NCBI GenBank assembly: GCA_963989245.1
Contig: OZ022340.1
Span: 51,053,351 to 51,117,350 of the forward strand
Length of the DNA stretch: 64,000 nucleotides
Origin: Nansenia antarctica
Taxonomy: Eukaryota > Chordata > Actinopteri > Argentiniformes > Microstomatidae
Direction: 5' to 3'
Both the position numbers and the translations under genes were made by a program. Below are positions 29,105 through 41,111 of this stretch, in pieces. Each line of letters starts with the position of its first letter. Positions within the stretch are counted from its first letter, which is position 1. Below the pieces are notes generated by a model that was given only the letters and a program-made list of their open reading frames with translations, was not told the origin of the DNA and ran no database searches.

Positions 29105-29700
29105 ATGAATGAATGAATGAATGAATGGACTTTATTGTCATTGCTACAGTACAGGTACCAAACAACGAAATTTAGGAGGGGTGGCTCCCCTGGTGTTAGG
29201 AAAGGGAAAAAAAAAAACTTTTAGAAAGAAAAAAATCACAAGAAGGTAAGGAGCTGGTTTACATAAATAAAGGCTATGTACACAATCCACTGTACTATAC
29301 TGTACAGATAGTCAACTAGGGTTGTCATATTGCACAATAGTATTTTTTCACGTTATTTAAAGTGTCACAGTTTGCAGGCTTGAAATGTACATGTTTGTGC
29401 CTCAGCACTACACCTGATTTTTTCAGTCCAGCAGCTGCCATACAATCCGTCCAGACTGTCCAGGGCCCAGAACTTAGGTCTTTGCTGTGTTCAGGGCCTG
29501 GACGGCCCTGTGGTAGAAGCAGTTCTTCAGTCTGTTTGTCTTAGCGGCCAGGGTCCTGAACCTCCTTTTCGAGGGCAGCCTGGTAAAGTGTACGTGCCCA
29601 GGGTGGGTCGGGTCCCTGGAGATCTTTGAGGCCTTCCTGAGACAGCGTGTGTTGTACAGCTCTTCCAGAGAGGGTCCATTCTTCCATTCTTCTCAGTGAG
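29105..29700 (-). mobile_element. Rex1-like LINE 3' fragment
   Basis: On the minus strand it ends with an (ATTC)n tail (plus-strand gaatgaatgaatg at 29107) next to ggactttattgtcattg. Upstream a frame reads DPTHPGHVHFTRLPSKRR, homologous to the ending of the LINE at 7560-8234. Only about 600 bp remain. Confidence 0.72.
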
Positions 29701-29899
29701 TCACGTACTCTTGAAACTTGTACAAACAAAAGAGATGATCATGATCTAATGGATTGATATCTTAAACGGAAGAATTACAAACGACAATGCGTCTATGAAG
29801 TAAATAAGAAAATCAGTCTTGGTAGCCTACATTTCATGCATAAAGTATTATAGGCCTAATACTAATAGACCTAGACCTACAATGCTATTAAGAATGTGG

Positions 29900-30185
29900 A
29901 AAGATTTGAAGATTTTATGTTTGGTTTGGCAGCTTATTAGTGGTTATCACCTCTTAAAGGTATGGACTGCTTTTCTTAAAAAAAAGAGTTTTGCCAGAAA
30001 AAGTCCCCTGCCATATCTTGCTCCCCTTCGTATGATTCGCTCGTAGGTCGGGCTGTGGTTGTGATAGAGACATGAGACCAGAGGTTTTTTACGCACCTGA
30101 GTCTCCTGAACAGTAGATATCGACCCCTAGTCGATCAGACCTTCTTAGGCTGAGCTATGGTCACGTTTCCGCACCTACCCCCCTG
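29900..30185. repeat. diverged single arm of the foldback family
   Basis: From tttggtttggcagcttatta through ccctgccatatcttgctccc to tttccgcacctacccccc it matches, with mismatches, the foldback repeat at 35570-35770 and the inverse of 42230-42350. Only one arm is present here. Confidence 0.68.
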
Positions 30186-30189
30186 TAAT

Positions 30190-30589
30190 ATTGTTTCTTT
30201 TTTCTTGTATTGTTTCTTTTTTGTAATGTATTTGCCTTACCTTGATTCCTAGATAAATGGTTCAAAAGGAAAACATTAAGTTAACAAATGTAAAATTGCA
30301 CTGTTTGAATTGTAAATTATTTGTAGAAGACTAAACAGGTGTAGCATTTGGCCCACCTAGTGCCTTAACTAGTGCGGGTCTCTGAAATAGAGGAATACAT
30401 CTTCTAGTTTGACATTAAATTACCAACCTTATTCTAAACTAAAATATTGTCAGGGTGCAGTAATTGGGGCAGATCTCATTACAACTTAGAGGCGCTACAA
30501 ACAAGGAATCTTCTGTAAATTTAACGTAAATTAAGTTACATTAATATTACTACAATATGTTGATATTTCTTTGATATTTTATTAAGGAT
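30190..30589. other. intergenic, nothing recognised
   Basis: A/T-rich, no recognisable feature. Confidence 0.45.
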
Positions 30590-30844
30590 CCCCATTAGCT
30601 AGTGCCGTAGCAACTAGCTAGTCTTCCTGGGGTCCACACATAAAACACATAAGTAACAATCATCAACAACAATCAGTCTGTACTACAAAAATTATACATA
30701 ATTCAGCATTGTGCAATGAATATAACTACCAAACTAAGTGATAGATGAAAAAGAAAATACAAAAGTGTAAGGTATAAAAAGAACCGACATAACAGGGCCA
30801 ACAAAAACATGATCAAAACAAAATACATAAATATACAAATACAT

Positions 30845-32317
30845 CTAACCTCCTTTTAGAAAATAAGATTTAAGTTTGGTTTTAAAACACAATTTACTGT
30901 GGGTGGTGCGAAGGTTCCTAGGCAGGTTGTTCCAGAAAGCTATTGACCTATAAATAAATGACCGTTTTAATGCATTTGTTCTAGGCCGAGGAAGTACCAG
31001 CTGACCATTTCTGGCACCTCTTGTGTTGTGGTCCTGTATACTTTTTCTGTGGACTAGCTGTTTACACAAAAAAGATGGATTTTTACTCAACTCAACAGTC
31101 TTCAACAGCACGAGTGAGTTCAAAGATAGCCTGTTCTCCACTGTAAGCCAGGAGAGATCAACATGCATGCTGTTCACATTAGTTCGGACTGAGCAACCCA
31201 GAACCAACCGCGCCGCCCTATTCTGGGCCACCTGGAGCCTCCTAATCTCACCTCTGGCAGCCGAAGACCAGACTGGAGAGCAATAATCAAGATGACACAA
31301 TACTAAACTCTGCACAATCTGACGTAAAAGAGGACGATCTACAAGGGATGCACATTTCCTGGAAATGCCGATAGCTCTACCCATCTTTGACACAGTGTTA
31401 TTAATGTGCTTCTTCCAAGCTAGAGAACCATCTAGCGTCACCACCAGGAGCTTAGCACTATCCGCTTGTTCAACGGTTGAGTTACATAAACCCAAGATGA
31501 GCTTTGGGTTGCAAGCCAGCCTGAGCCTTGACCCAAACACCATGCTTTTTGTCTTAGAGATATTTAGGACAAGTCTGTTCGATACTATCCAGTCATTTAC
31601 TATGTTAAGTTCACTACTCAGGACCTCATTTAGCTGCTTGCATGACTGTGCAGCATAATGTAAGGTGGAATCGTCTGCGTATTGAACCAATTTGGCCTGC
31701 TGAGTGGCCCATGGCAGGTCATTGGTGAAGACAGAGTAGAGCAGAGGCCCCAGGGAACTTCCCTGTGGAACCCCACACTCCAGACTCCTGCTCTTGGACA
31801 GACTGCCATTCCAATACACCTGCTGTGACCTGGAGGACAGATAGCTCCGCATCCACATCAGAGCCAGAGGGTTGAAACCATAACATTCAAGTTTCTCAAG
31901 CAGAAGAGAATGGTCTAACACATCGAATGCAGCACTGAAGTCCAAAAATACAGCTCCAACCAACATGGTGTTATCAATGGCTCCGAGCCAGGCATCCGTC
32001 ATCTGTATCAGAGCAGTGGACGTAGAATAGCCATCTCTATATGCATGTTGTGACTCAGTTGCCAGTCCGTTGACCTGAAAATAATCCTTAATCTGCACAA
32101 AAACACACCTCTCCATGATTTTGCATAATACAGGCAAGATGCTTATAGGTCTGGAGTTTCCTTCATTGAAGACTGATTTGGTATCTTTTGGTATGGGTGT
32201 AACCTTGGCCTCTTTCCATATCTTTGGACATCGTCCCTCATGTAAACATCTATTTATGATATGACAGACAGGAATAGCTATAATGCTAGCCGTCATCTGT
32301 AACAATTTGCTATCCAT
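30845..32317 (-). pseudogene. LINE reverse transcriptase, 490 codons
   Basis: Canonical motifs are in order: FLDFSAAFDVLDHSLL, GVPQGSSLGPLLYSVFTND, catalytic YADD in LVQYADDSTLHY, then LNISKTKSMVFGS and the thumb. The C-terminal part ends RSIAFWNNLPRNLRTTHS, as is common in this LINE group. The frame is open, but the upstream endonuclease lies in another frame, so the original polyprotein is split. The first ATG is internal to the protein. Confidence 0.88.
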
Positions 32318-32395
32318 GTTGTCAGTGCCAGCTAACTTACTTCCAGGAAGAGCATGGAGGAGACTTTCAATCTTACCAACTTCTACCTGTTCAAA

Positions 32396-33690
32396 TTAAA
32401 ATGTACAGCATTTATCTTTCATAATGATGCTCTTAACGATGTCCGTAGATATTGTGTTCTTTGAGACTTGCGTACTCTCCCTGAGCTTGGTTATCTTATC
32501 CACATAAAAGTCATTAAAATGGTTAGCAATATCACATGGTTTGGTTAGTACAATATCATTTGATTCAACTACAGGTGTAAGGACATTGGACTTTTTCCTA
32601 CCCATGATTTCATTTAAAACATTCCATAGGTATTTACCTTCATGTCTTGCATCATATAACTTTTGTTTGAAGTACTCCCTCTTTTTCACCTTGTTCAACT
32701 TTGTAACATTATTTCGTAAAGCGCAGTACTTTTTCCTATTGTCCATAGAACTGGAACTCACTAAAAGTTTTTTAGCCAAGTCTCTCTCCTTCATCATCCT
32801 TCTTAGGCTACTATCTATCCATGGGGCAGACTTGTTTTTTACTGTGAACTTTTTTAAAGGTGCATGTTTATCTGCTACACACATGTATCTCAGCATAAAT
32901 AAATTGAGTGCGGCCTCAGGGTCATCTTCACTACAAACCTCGTTCCAGTTTATACCTGACATTTCATTCATAAAACCTTCTAAACTAAAATTCTTATATG
33001 AGCGTGAAACAATAATTGTAGCTTTAGGTTTGGGAACCTTTGTTGTCCTCGCGACCGCTATGATGTTGTGGTCACTGAAACCTACAGGGACCGAAACTGC
33101 CTTTGAACATTTGCCTGGCACATTCGTGTAAATATGATCAATGCATGTAGATGCGATTCTGCCATCCTTGCCTATACATATCCTAGTGGGAAGATTGACA
33201 ATTTGGGATAGATTACATGCATTCAGTATAGATAGAACCCTATTCTTATTTGGACTTGACTGTCCCAACCAATCAACATTCATATCTCCAAGTAAGAAGA
33301 TTTCTCGATTTTCATCTGATATCCTGTCGAACATATCACATAGATCATTTACATATGCAGCATCTGCACTGGGAGGTCTGTAGAAACAGCATACTAGGAT
33401 TGGCTTCAGATGGGGCAGGTGGACCTGCACACATAGCTTCCATGTTATCCTTCATCAGATCATTTCTAATTTTGACAGGTAATTGATTCTGAACGTATAA
33501 CGCCACGCCCCCTCCAAACACATTTCTGTCTTTTCTGAAAATGGAAAACCCTTCAATAGTTACAGCGGAATCAGAGAAGGAGTCATCAAGGTGAGTTTCA
33601 GATACAGCAAGGATGTTGATCTTATTAGCTTCGGCTGTACATTCTAGTTCATAACACTTATTTCGCAGACTGCATATGATATATATCCCT
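32396..33690 (-). pseudogene. LINE AP-like endonuclease
   Basis: The section from 33430 to 32396 carries LLGDMNVDWLG, the CIDHIYTN block and GFSDHNIIAV, the SDH catalytic region of APE-type endonucleases. It then runs through a lysine-rich linker toward the reverse transcriptase. Upstream, in another frame, 33690-33440 reads VSETHLDDSFSD, the ETH motif. A small indel near 33430 separates the two. Nonsense or frameshift near 32396 separates it from the reverse transcriptase. Confidence 0.85.
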
Positions 33691-33700
33691 TATGCAGGCC

Positions 33701-34052
33701 TAACTCAACATTGGAAGCATCGGTAGGCCTACCAGTCATAAAATAAAACTACTAATCATGAGATAAGTTCATGTACCTTAACATTAAAATAACCAGGGTG
33801 TAATGCTGGAGTCTCTGTAAAGTTGGTGGTCGATGTACAGTCTGTCAACTGCCAGGGTGACGCGCCTGCCTTGGCTTCGATGATGTTTCATGATAGACAT
33901 AAGTACTTTACGCAATATACAGTACAAACCCTGTCTCAAGCCTGGGTACACAGCAGGCTACAGAGTGCTACAGAGTAAAAACAAAAAAACAGCCTAAAAC
34001 ATAATAAGTTAAAAACATTTAACTTTAACCAAAAAAACACAAAATAAATAAA
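33701..34052. other. intergenic, nothing recognised
   Basis: No feature recognised; A-rich toward 34020. Confidence 0.4.
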
Positions 34053-34763
34053 TCACAAGAATGAACACAGTTCAACAGTCAAAGGCCTTTTTGAATAAGG
34101 GAGCCAATGTAGTGAGTGTAGAATGGGGGCTATGTGGGGGTTATGTGCTCGTATTTGCGGACTCTCATCAGGATCCTGGCAGCGCTGTTCTGGATGCATT
34201 GCAGCTTCTGTATGCTTTTGCCAGGAATCCCGATGAAGAGCGCATTGCAGTAGTCCAGTCTTGAGGAGATAAAGGCATGGACAAGTTGCTCTGCATCTGA
34301 GGGTTAGAGTGGGACGGAGTTTGGAAATATTTCTGAGATGATAGGAGGTTTTGCACAGGTGTTTTATATGGTCACTGAAGGTCAGGTGAGGGTCAAACCT
34401 AGGGAAAGCAACTTCCTTCTCTAGCACCTTGGACAGGAAGGCAAGGTTGGAGACAGGCCTATTGTTGGCTAGAACCTCCGGGTCGAGGGTGGGCTTCTTA
34501 AAAAGGGGGCGGATGACAGAGACTTTGAGAGCAGGTGAGACATGACCAGTTCGAAGGGAGAGGTTAACAGCTTGAGTGATGAATGGGCTGAGAATGGGGA
34601 TGTATGACTCGAGCAGAGCAGTGGGAATGGGGTCCAGGGCGCAAGTGCATGATTTCATACCTCTAAGGATTTCAATAATGTGGCTCTGCTGAACCTCTGT
34701 GAAGCATGGGAGGGATGGCAAGGGGTTGGTAGCAGAGGGAGACAGAGAGATGGGGCTGGGCAT
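34053..34763 (-). pseudogene. L2-like LINE reverse transcriptase with an internal deletion
   Basis: The first half (MKSCTCALDPIPTALLES, then NNRPVSNLAFLSKVLEK) is the N-terminal reverse transcriptase region. It passes directly into EVAFPRFDPHLTFSDHIKHL and TSYHLRNISKLRP, which lies after the catalytic core in other copies (compare 39900-40460). The YADD core is gone, yet the frame stays open for 236 codons. It is a deleted LINE fragment, not a functional gene. Confidence 0.75.
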
Positions 34764-34873
34764 CAGAGATCGAATGTTGTTGACCTTGGATCTGCATCGC
34801 TGCTCTGTAGCTTCAGTAGTGGGAGATGGTTGTCGCTTCAGGAAATGGTTTATGGTGGAAAAAACTAGCTAGC

Positions 34874-34877
34874 TAGT

Positions 34878-34913
<36 letters not shown>

Positions 34914-34965
34914 TTTAATTTATATAGCACCTTTCAGGGAACCCAAGGTCGCTTAGTTATCTAAC
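34874..34965. repeat. (AAT)n with L2-type 3' tail
   Basis: About 12 aat units are followed by aactttaatttatatagcacctttcagg, the minus-oriented 3' end of an L2-like LINE. Confidence 0.75.
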
Positions 34966-35569
34966 TAGCTAGATATACATTACCACTAACTCTAAACTAG
35001 CTTGCTAGCTAAAGTTACCTCTAAATATGGATCTGACTGGGGCTAAGTTAATTTATTTGAGGGGGTAAACACACACTTTATTTGTTTTTTTGCTTTGAAC
35101 AAATTACTTACCAACAAGGTATCTGCCTATGGTCCTAGCGGTCACCAGCAACTAGACTCACTCACTGAACATGTAACTACAGAGATGTGTGAAACCTGGA
35201 CATAAACAAAACCTTCCAAAAGGGTTTAGGCAAGGCAAGTTTATTTGTATAGCACATGTCATACGACAAGGGCAATTCAAAGTGCATTATATGCACACAT
35301 TATATAAAGACAATAGCCTACAGTAAGAGGAGTATAGTAAGATTTGTATGTATTGTATGTGTTATTATCCATATTCTAAAGGCTTGCTTAGATTAGTTTT
35401 TACTGATTAGATTTCTATTCTGGAAAAACGCCTATTTGAAATAGATAATGTATAATTTGTATATTTAAACATACAAATTCAGAAAACAATACATGTACCC
35501 ATCCATGGGTTTGACCTTTCATCTGCCTCGGCCTCAGTGTCCTGCATTCAGGTCCACAAAAAAAAGAAA
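34966..35569. other. intergenic with one short repeat
   Basis: A fragment at about 35225-35300 (caagtttatttgtatagcac) is related to the insert at 24269-24438. Otherwise nothing was recognised. Confidence 0.5.
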
Positions 35570-35957
35570 GTTCCCTGAGTGCCCTGCCATATTTTGCTCC
35601 CCTTCGCGTGAGTCGCGCGTAGCTCGGGCTGTGGTTGTGATAGAGTCATCATGAACTGTATGCGCCTGGGTCTCCTGAACAAGTAGAGACCAACCCCGAG
35701 ACGTTCAGAGCTTCCTACGCTGTGCTATGGTAACTCTCCCGCACCTACCGCACAATACCTCCGGAAAACTGCAAAAAGTAGGCATTCACCGGTAGGGGGT
35801 AGGTGCGGGAAAGTTACCATAGCTCATCGTAGGAAGCTCTGATCGACTCGGGGTTGGTCTCTACGTGTTTAGGAGACTCAGGCGCATAAAGAACATGAAA
35901 GGGCTCATGTCTCTATCACAACCACAGCACAGCTACGCGCAGGGTTCGAGTTATAAG

Positions 35958-36115
35958 TGATATGTTCAATAACGGAGACTGATACTCGGAGCTACAAGTC
36001 GGAGCTTACTCCATTTATTCAACAACGTGTTAACCACATAACGTAAGTCGTCATAACACATAACAGAACAAGGCACTGTAGTGAAGTCCAAACTCGTAAA
36101 ACTACAGACGTAACA
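35958..36115 (-). repeat. gypsy II 3' LTR (158 bp)
   Basis: On the minus strand it runs from TGTTACGTCTG to GAACATATCA. It lacks the gt pair found in the other two copies (near 36094). Confidence 0.92.
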
Positions 36116-36161
36116 TTTCCCCCCCCCTCACACAACCTAGGTGTGATACTCAGTCATGAAG

Positions 36162-38759
36162 TCACGCAAGTGATCGGGCCTGTGTGATCACGCAAGTGAT
36201 CGGGCGTGCTCGAACCAGACGTGGCTCTGGTGCAGCCACAGCCCCTGGTGGCGGCTCCACGCCTTGGGGCTGAGCCTGGTAGGCCGGGGTTGCTGCTTCA
36301 TCCAACCGTGCGGCTGGCAAGACTGTGGAAGAGGCCACACCCAGCGCTGGGCCAGGGGGAGGCTGCACCTTACGCAGGCGGGTAGCATGCCAGCGAGTGC
36401 CGTCAGCGAGCCTAAATGAGGCCGGGCCAAGCTGTTTGCTGACCTGGACAGGGTCAGACCAAAACGACTGGAGTTTGTTGTCCCGATGAGGTCGTCGGAT
36501 CCTGACCCAGTCTGACACAGCAATGACAGGTGGCCTAGCACATCTGGCCCTGTCGAAACGATCCTTCATCAAGCGCTGGTGTTTGGTGACTGTGGCTTGA
36601 ACTGGATGGACCGGGGTATCGAGAGGCAGCTGGAGCTCCCGCCCCAGCATGAGGGAGGCTGGGGAGACTCCTGTAGTGGCGTGTCGCGTGGCCCGATAAT
36701 GCAACAGCGTCTGGAGGAGGCTGGTGGTGAGCGTGCACCCTTGTGCCAGGTGGGCCCTGATGCCATTTTTCAGTGTTTGGTTCAGCCGTTCCACCCCCCC
36801 GTTCGCAGCAGGGTGGTAGAACGCTGTGCGGATGTGGTGGATCCCTTTACCCACCAGATAGGAGGACAGTTCATGGGAAATCATTTGAGGACCGTTGTCA
36901 GTCGTGATCCTCTTGGGCAGGCCCCAACGTGCAAACAGAGCGTCGAGAATGTCGATCAGCACCTTTGCTGTGACCGAGCCCACAGGTGTCACCTCTGGCC
37001 ACTTAGAGTGGAGGTCGTAGGTCACGACGAGAAAACGCTGGTGATGTGGTACCCCATGCAGCTCGCCGCAGATATCAAGTTGCAGGTGCTCCCAGGGTTG
37101 AGATGGCCAGTCCAACGGCTGCATGGGCGGGGGTGGAGCTGGAGCCCTGGTCTTACCACTAAGGAGACAGGCAGTGCAATCCTTGACCAGGGTTTCGAGT
37201 TCCCTGTCGATGCCTGGCCACCACACAACATCACGACAGCGCTGTTTGAGCCTGACTATGCCCAGGTGACCCTCGTGCGCCATAGCAAGGATACGCGCCC
37301 GAAGGACACCTGGGACCACAGTGCAGAACCCGCGAGCGACACAGGTGTCATTCCAAACCGACAACTCCTCCCTGATCCTGGAGTAAGTGAGTAGCTCGTC
37401 AGGTACTCTTGCCGGCCACCCCTGCGTGATGTAGGTTGAGAGTGTAGAGAGGGTGGGGTCATCGGCTGAGGCATCCCGGAGCTCTTTCAGCGACACCGTC
37501 TCCTGAAGGGGTGTGTGGAGGAGCTGGACGAGGTCATGCTCAGCCTGGTCCAGTCCGGGGGTCAAGATTGGGGCTGTGGGTGGGCTGGGGATTGAGCGTG
37601 ATAGCAAGTCGGCTACCACGTTGTCTCGTCCTGGCGTGAACTGTAGCCGATAGTTGTACTGCTGCAGGCGGTCGGCCCAGCGGTGGAGGCGGAGTGGCTT
37701 GTGACCGGTGCCAGACGTGGCCAGGAGGGTGATGAGGGCCTGGTGGTCTGTCCTCAGTGTGAATAGACGTCCATAGAGGTACATGTGCCAGCGCTCACAT
37801 GCCCAGAGGCATGCTAGGGCCTCCCGCTCCCCCACCGAGTACTTCTGTTCCGTGGGGCTGAGAGCACGGGAGGCGAAGGCGATCGGTCTCTCCACCCCCC
37901 CTTGCAGCTGGGACATCACAGCACCAATGGCTGTGGCAGAGGCGTCGCACGTGACAAGAGTGGGGCTGGCCAGGTCGAAATGCGCCAGGACCGGTGGCGA
38001 GGTGAGTTGGGCCTTCAGGAGGCGTACGGCGTCTGAGCAGGCAGACGTCACGAGCCAGGGCTCGTCATGCTTCAACAGCTTCCGCAGTGGTGTGGTTGTG
38101 GCCGAGTACTGTGGCAGGAAACGGAGGTAGTATGCCGTCATGCCTAGGAAGGAGGCCACCTGAGCGGCTGTGGTGGGCTCCGGGACATGATGGATGGCCT
38201 CGGTGTTCGAGTGCAGCGGGTATGTGCCATCAGCTGAGAGGCGGAACCCCACAAAGTCAATGGCTGGGGCGGCGAATACACACTTCTCACCATTGAGTGT
38301 GAGGTGATGCTTGGCCAATGCACTGAACACACTGTGGAGACGCTCGTCGTGGCTCTCGACGGTGGCCCCGTGAACCACAATGTCATCAAGATAGATGGCC
38401 ACACCTGGGATCCCAGCGAAGATGGAGGCCATGATCTTTTGGAAGCAGCTGGGGGCGGAGCTTAAACCGAAAGCCATGCGTTTGTAGCGGAAAACCCCTC
38501 TGTGAGTGATGAACGCTGTGAGGTTGCGGCTCTCGGGGTGTAGTGGCACTTGGAGGTAACCCTGACGGAGGTCCAGTTTAGAGAACACGCTGGACAGCTC
38601 CTCTATTGTTGGCAGGGGGTATTTGTCAGGGATGATGGCCTTGTTTACCGCTCTCAGATCCACGCAGATGCGCAGCCCCCCAGACTTCTTCTTCGCCACC
38701 ACCAGGTTGGAGATCCAAGGCGATGCATTCACCTGCTCAATGATGTCGCTATCGAGCAT
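36162..38759 (-). pseudogene. gypsy II Pol: RT, RNase H, integrase (865 codons open)
   Basis: Reverse transcriptase has SGGLRICVDLRAVNK and catalytic YLDD at residues 123-126 of this frame. RNase H starts near LVTCDASATAIGAV. The integrase has the HHCC finger (HEGHLGIVRLKQ ... CTACL) and the DDE core with TTDNGPQMIS and AANGGVERLNQ. The frame is long and open, but it is cut off from the protease by a one-base-type frameshift near 38785-38800. The ATG at 38759 is internal. Confidence 0.9.
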
Positions 38760-38781
38760 GCTCTGTAGTTGAGAGGAGATG

Positions 38782-39228
38782 TCATCGCGGAGAGCGGCGG
38801 AGGGGCTGTATAACAGGCATCACTGTAGGATCTAACAGAGGCTGGTGGGCAAAAGTGTCGAGGCAGCCTACACCGCTGAACAGCGCAGGCCACTGTTGCT
38901 GCCAGGGGATGGAAACGGTGTGAATCTCTGAGCCAGCTGTGTCTAGCAGGGTGAAACCGATGGCGTTGAACAGGTCGAGGCCTAACAGGTTGGTCCCGTG
39001 GCGTGCAACATTGAACCTGAAGGCCGGCAGTGTCCTCTCCCCGTACTTCACAGGCAGCTGAAAAGAGCCCACAATGTCAATCTCAGAGTTGGCATAGCCA
39101 CGCAGGGTGGTGGAGGGCAACCCCAGGGGCACATGGGAGAAAAACTGTGTATAGGTCGTCAAGTTCACAAGGGACACTGTGGCTCCAGTGTCTAGGAGGA
39201 GCGGCAGAGTGACATCACCGACCATCAA
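38782..39228 (-). pseudogene. gypsy II protease segment
   Basis: The aspartic protease motif LLLDTGATVSLVN is near residue 10-22. The frame ends in PLRRSPR followed by TGA, where an intact copy would continue into the reverse transcriptase. The next frame reads SAALRDDISSQLQSML, so a single-base shift explains the break. Confidence 0.85.
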
Positions 39229-40939
39229 CGAGAATGGCGCTCGTCCTGAGCTCGTCCTGAGGTGACATTATGGATGACTGTGGTAGGTGACTGGGAAGCT
39301 CTAACTGGGGCAGACCTGCAGACCTTGTGAAAGTGGTTTAGTCTCCCGCAGTTGGAGCAGGTTTTACCACGGGCTGGGCATGTCTGAGCTCTTGAATTGT
39401 GTGCAGAAGAGCCACAATTCCCACACGGCTGGTGTGGCTGGTCGCGTGACCGAGAGGCCAGTAAAACGCTCTCCCCGCCGCTGGCTGCACTCACGTGGAG
39501 GAGGGGCACCTGTAGGCTGTGCGCGCCCGCTGCCGGTGAGCTGGGAGAGGCTGAAAAACTAACTGCACATTCCAAGGCTGTTTCAACCTGGACCGCTATG
39601 TTCAGAGCTGCTGCTAATAATAATAATAATAATAATTCATTGAATTTATATAGCGCTTTTCCAAGGCTCAAAGACGCTGACAATATAGGGGATACAGAAA
39701 ACACAAAAACAACAAGTAACATGGAACACAGAGTCAGCTAACGGGGAGGGGGGGGGGGTGGTGGGGGGGGGGGAGGTGGTTAGGGGTAGGGGAGGCTGTA
39801 TGCATATCAGGGGGGTGGCAGGGTTAGGGGAGATGGGTAGGGGTAGGGGAGGTTGTATGCGTGTCAAGGGGGGGCAGCAGAGTTTTGGACCATCTGGAGT
39901 CTATGGAGGGAGCGGGAGGTGATGCCGGTGAGTAGGGAGTTGCAGTAGTCAAGGCGGGAGGAGATGAAGGCGTGGATGAGGGATTCAGCAGCGGACGGGG
40001 AGAGGCAGTGTCTGATTTTTGCTATGTTGCGGAGGTGGAAGTAGGAGGTCTTGACGATGGAGCTGACGTGGGGATCAAATGAGAGGGTGGGGTCCAGGAT
40101 GAAGCCGAGGTTGCGAGCCAGGGGGGAGGGGGTGATGGTAGTGTCATCGATGGTGAGTGTGATGGGTCCGGTTTTATTGAGGGTGGATTTGGTGCCGATG
40201 AGGATGACTTCGGTCTTTTCACTGTTGAGTTTGAGGAAGTTGTGTGTGAGCCAGGTTTTTATTGCTGAAATGCAGTTTTCGATGTGAGTGAGGGGTGGGT
40301 ACTGGGTGGAGTTTGTGGTGATGTAGATCTGGGTGTCATCGGCGTAGCAGTGGAAGTCCAGGTTGAATTGGCGGATGATGTGACCGAGGGGGAGTGTGTA
40401 GCAGAGGAAGAGCAGGGGGCCGAGGACTGAGCCTTGTGGGACCCCCTGTGTGACAGAGGAGGAGGATGTTAATGTAAGTTCATCATTTTCCAGTAACAGT
40501 TTTCCCTAATCTTGTCACAGTTCGTGTGTAAGATGAGTTGGTCTCTTATCATTTCGTTCTGTAATGTCCCGAACTTGCATAAGCTCGCCAAACCCCGCAG
40601 ATCAGCCACGTACTGTGTCACTGTCTCACCTGTACATTGGTGTCTTCGTCTGAATATGACGCGGCGGAGAAGAGCGCTTTGTGGAGGGGCGAAGTGTTGC
40701 TTCAATAGTTCCACAGCGTCTGTGTATTTCGCCGCAGTGCCGAGAGTTCCGAACACGCGCTGACCCTCTGCTCCTAAGCAGTGTCGCAGCAGCGCACATT
40801 TCCTCTTGTCGGATACGTCCACCAAGCCGGCAGCTAGGATATATGTCTCGAAAGAGGAAATCCAGCGGTTCCACGGAATCGGTGGTTCTGCCGGGACTGC
40901 TAGGAAAGGAGAGGGTGGTGGCAGAGAACAATCAGCCAT
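39225..40939 (-). pseudogene. gypsy II Gag, split by an L2 insertion
   Basis: The frame opens at the ATG at 40939 (MADCSLPPPSPFLAVPAEPP) and runs through a capsid-like region to about 40500. There a one-base loss shifts it. After the L2 insert it resumes near 39610 (ALNIAVQVETALECAV) and ends with two cysteine knuckles (CGNCGSSAHNSRAQTC and CSNCGRLNHFHKVC). Confidence 0.85.
39613..40467 (-). mobile_element. L2-like LINE 3' fragment inside gypsy II gag
   Basis: On the minus strand it reads PQGSVLGPLLFLCYTLPLGH, catalytic YADD in FHCYADDTQIY, then LNSEKTEVILIG and KTSYFHLRNIAKIRHCLSPS. It ends with a tatagcgc tail and an (ATT)n run at 39613-39636. It is 5'-truncated. G-rich strings at 39740-39870 lie within it. 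Confidence 0.85.
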
Positions 40940-40951
40940 CCTCGTCGCCAA

Positions 40952-41111
40952 TGATATGTTCAATAACGGAGACTGATACTCAGAGCTTCAAGTCGGAGCG
41001 TACTCCATTTATTCAACAACGTGTTAACCACATAACGTAAGTCGTCATAACACATAACAGAACACGGCACTGTAGTGAAGTCCAAACTGTCGTAAAACTA
41101 CAGACGTAACA
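40952..41111 (-). repeat. gypsy II 5' LTR (160 bp)
   Basis: It has the same termini as the 3' LTR and is followed on the minus strand by the primer site near 40935-40950. A third copy of this LTR is at 6727-6886. Confidence 0.92.

Larger units (their letters stand above)
30590..33700 (-). mobile_element. APE-type LINE with endonuclease and reverse transcriptase
   Basis: It is a nearly full-length protein-coding part of a Jockey/CR1-group LINE on the minus strand. The order is endonuclease (33690-32396), reverse transcriptase (32317-30845), then a 3' UTR ending ctaatggggatccttaat near 30590-30605. At least two frameshifts break it (near 33430 and near 32320-32400), so it is dead. A gag-like first ORF was not seen. 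Exact clade was not determined. Confidence 0.83.
35958..41111 (-). mobile_element. Ty3/gypsy retrotransposon II, complete but inactivated
   Basis: Two LTRs (40952-41111 as 5', 35958-36115 as 3') flank gag and pol on the minus strand. The 5-mer ataag is duplicated on both sides (35953-35957 and 41112-41116). A primer site (TTGGCGACGAGGATGG) abuts the 5' LTR, and a polypurine tract (AGGGGGGGGAAA) abuts the 3' LTR. An L2 fragment sits in gag, and gag and pol carry frameshifts. The two LTRs differ by about four substitutions and one 2-bp indel over 160 bp. Confidence 0.93.

Noticed and set aside
36579..37394. Plus-strand frame of 271 codons
   Set aside because: Antisense shadow of gypsy II integrase/RNase H.
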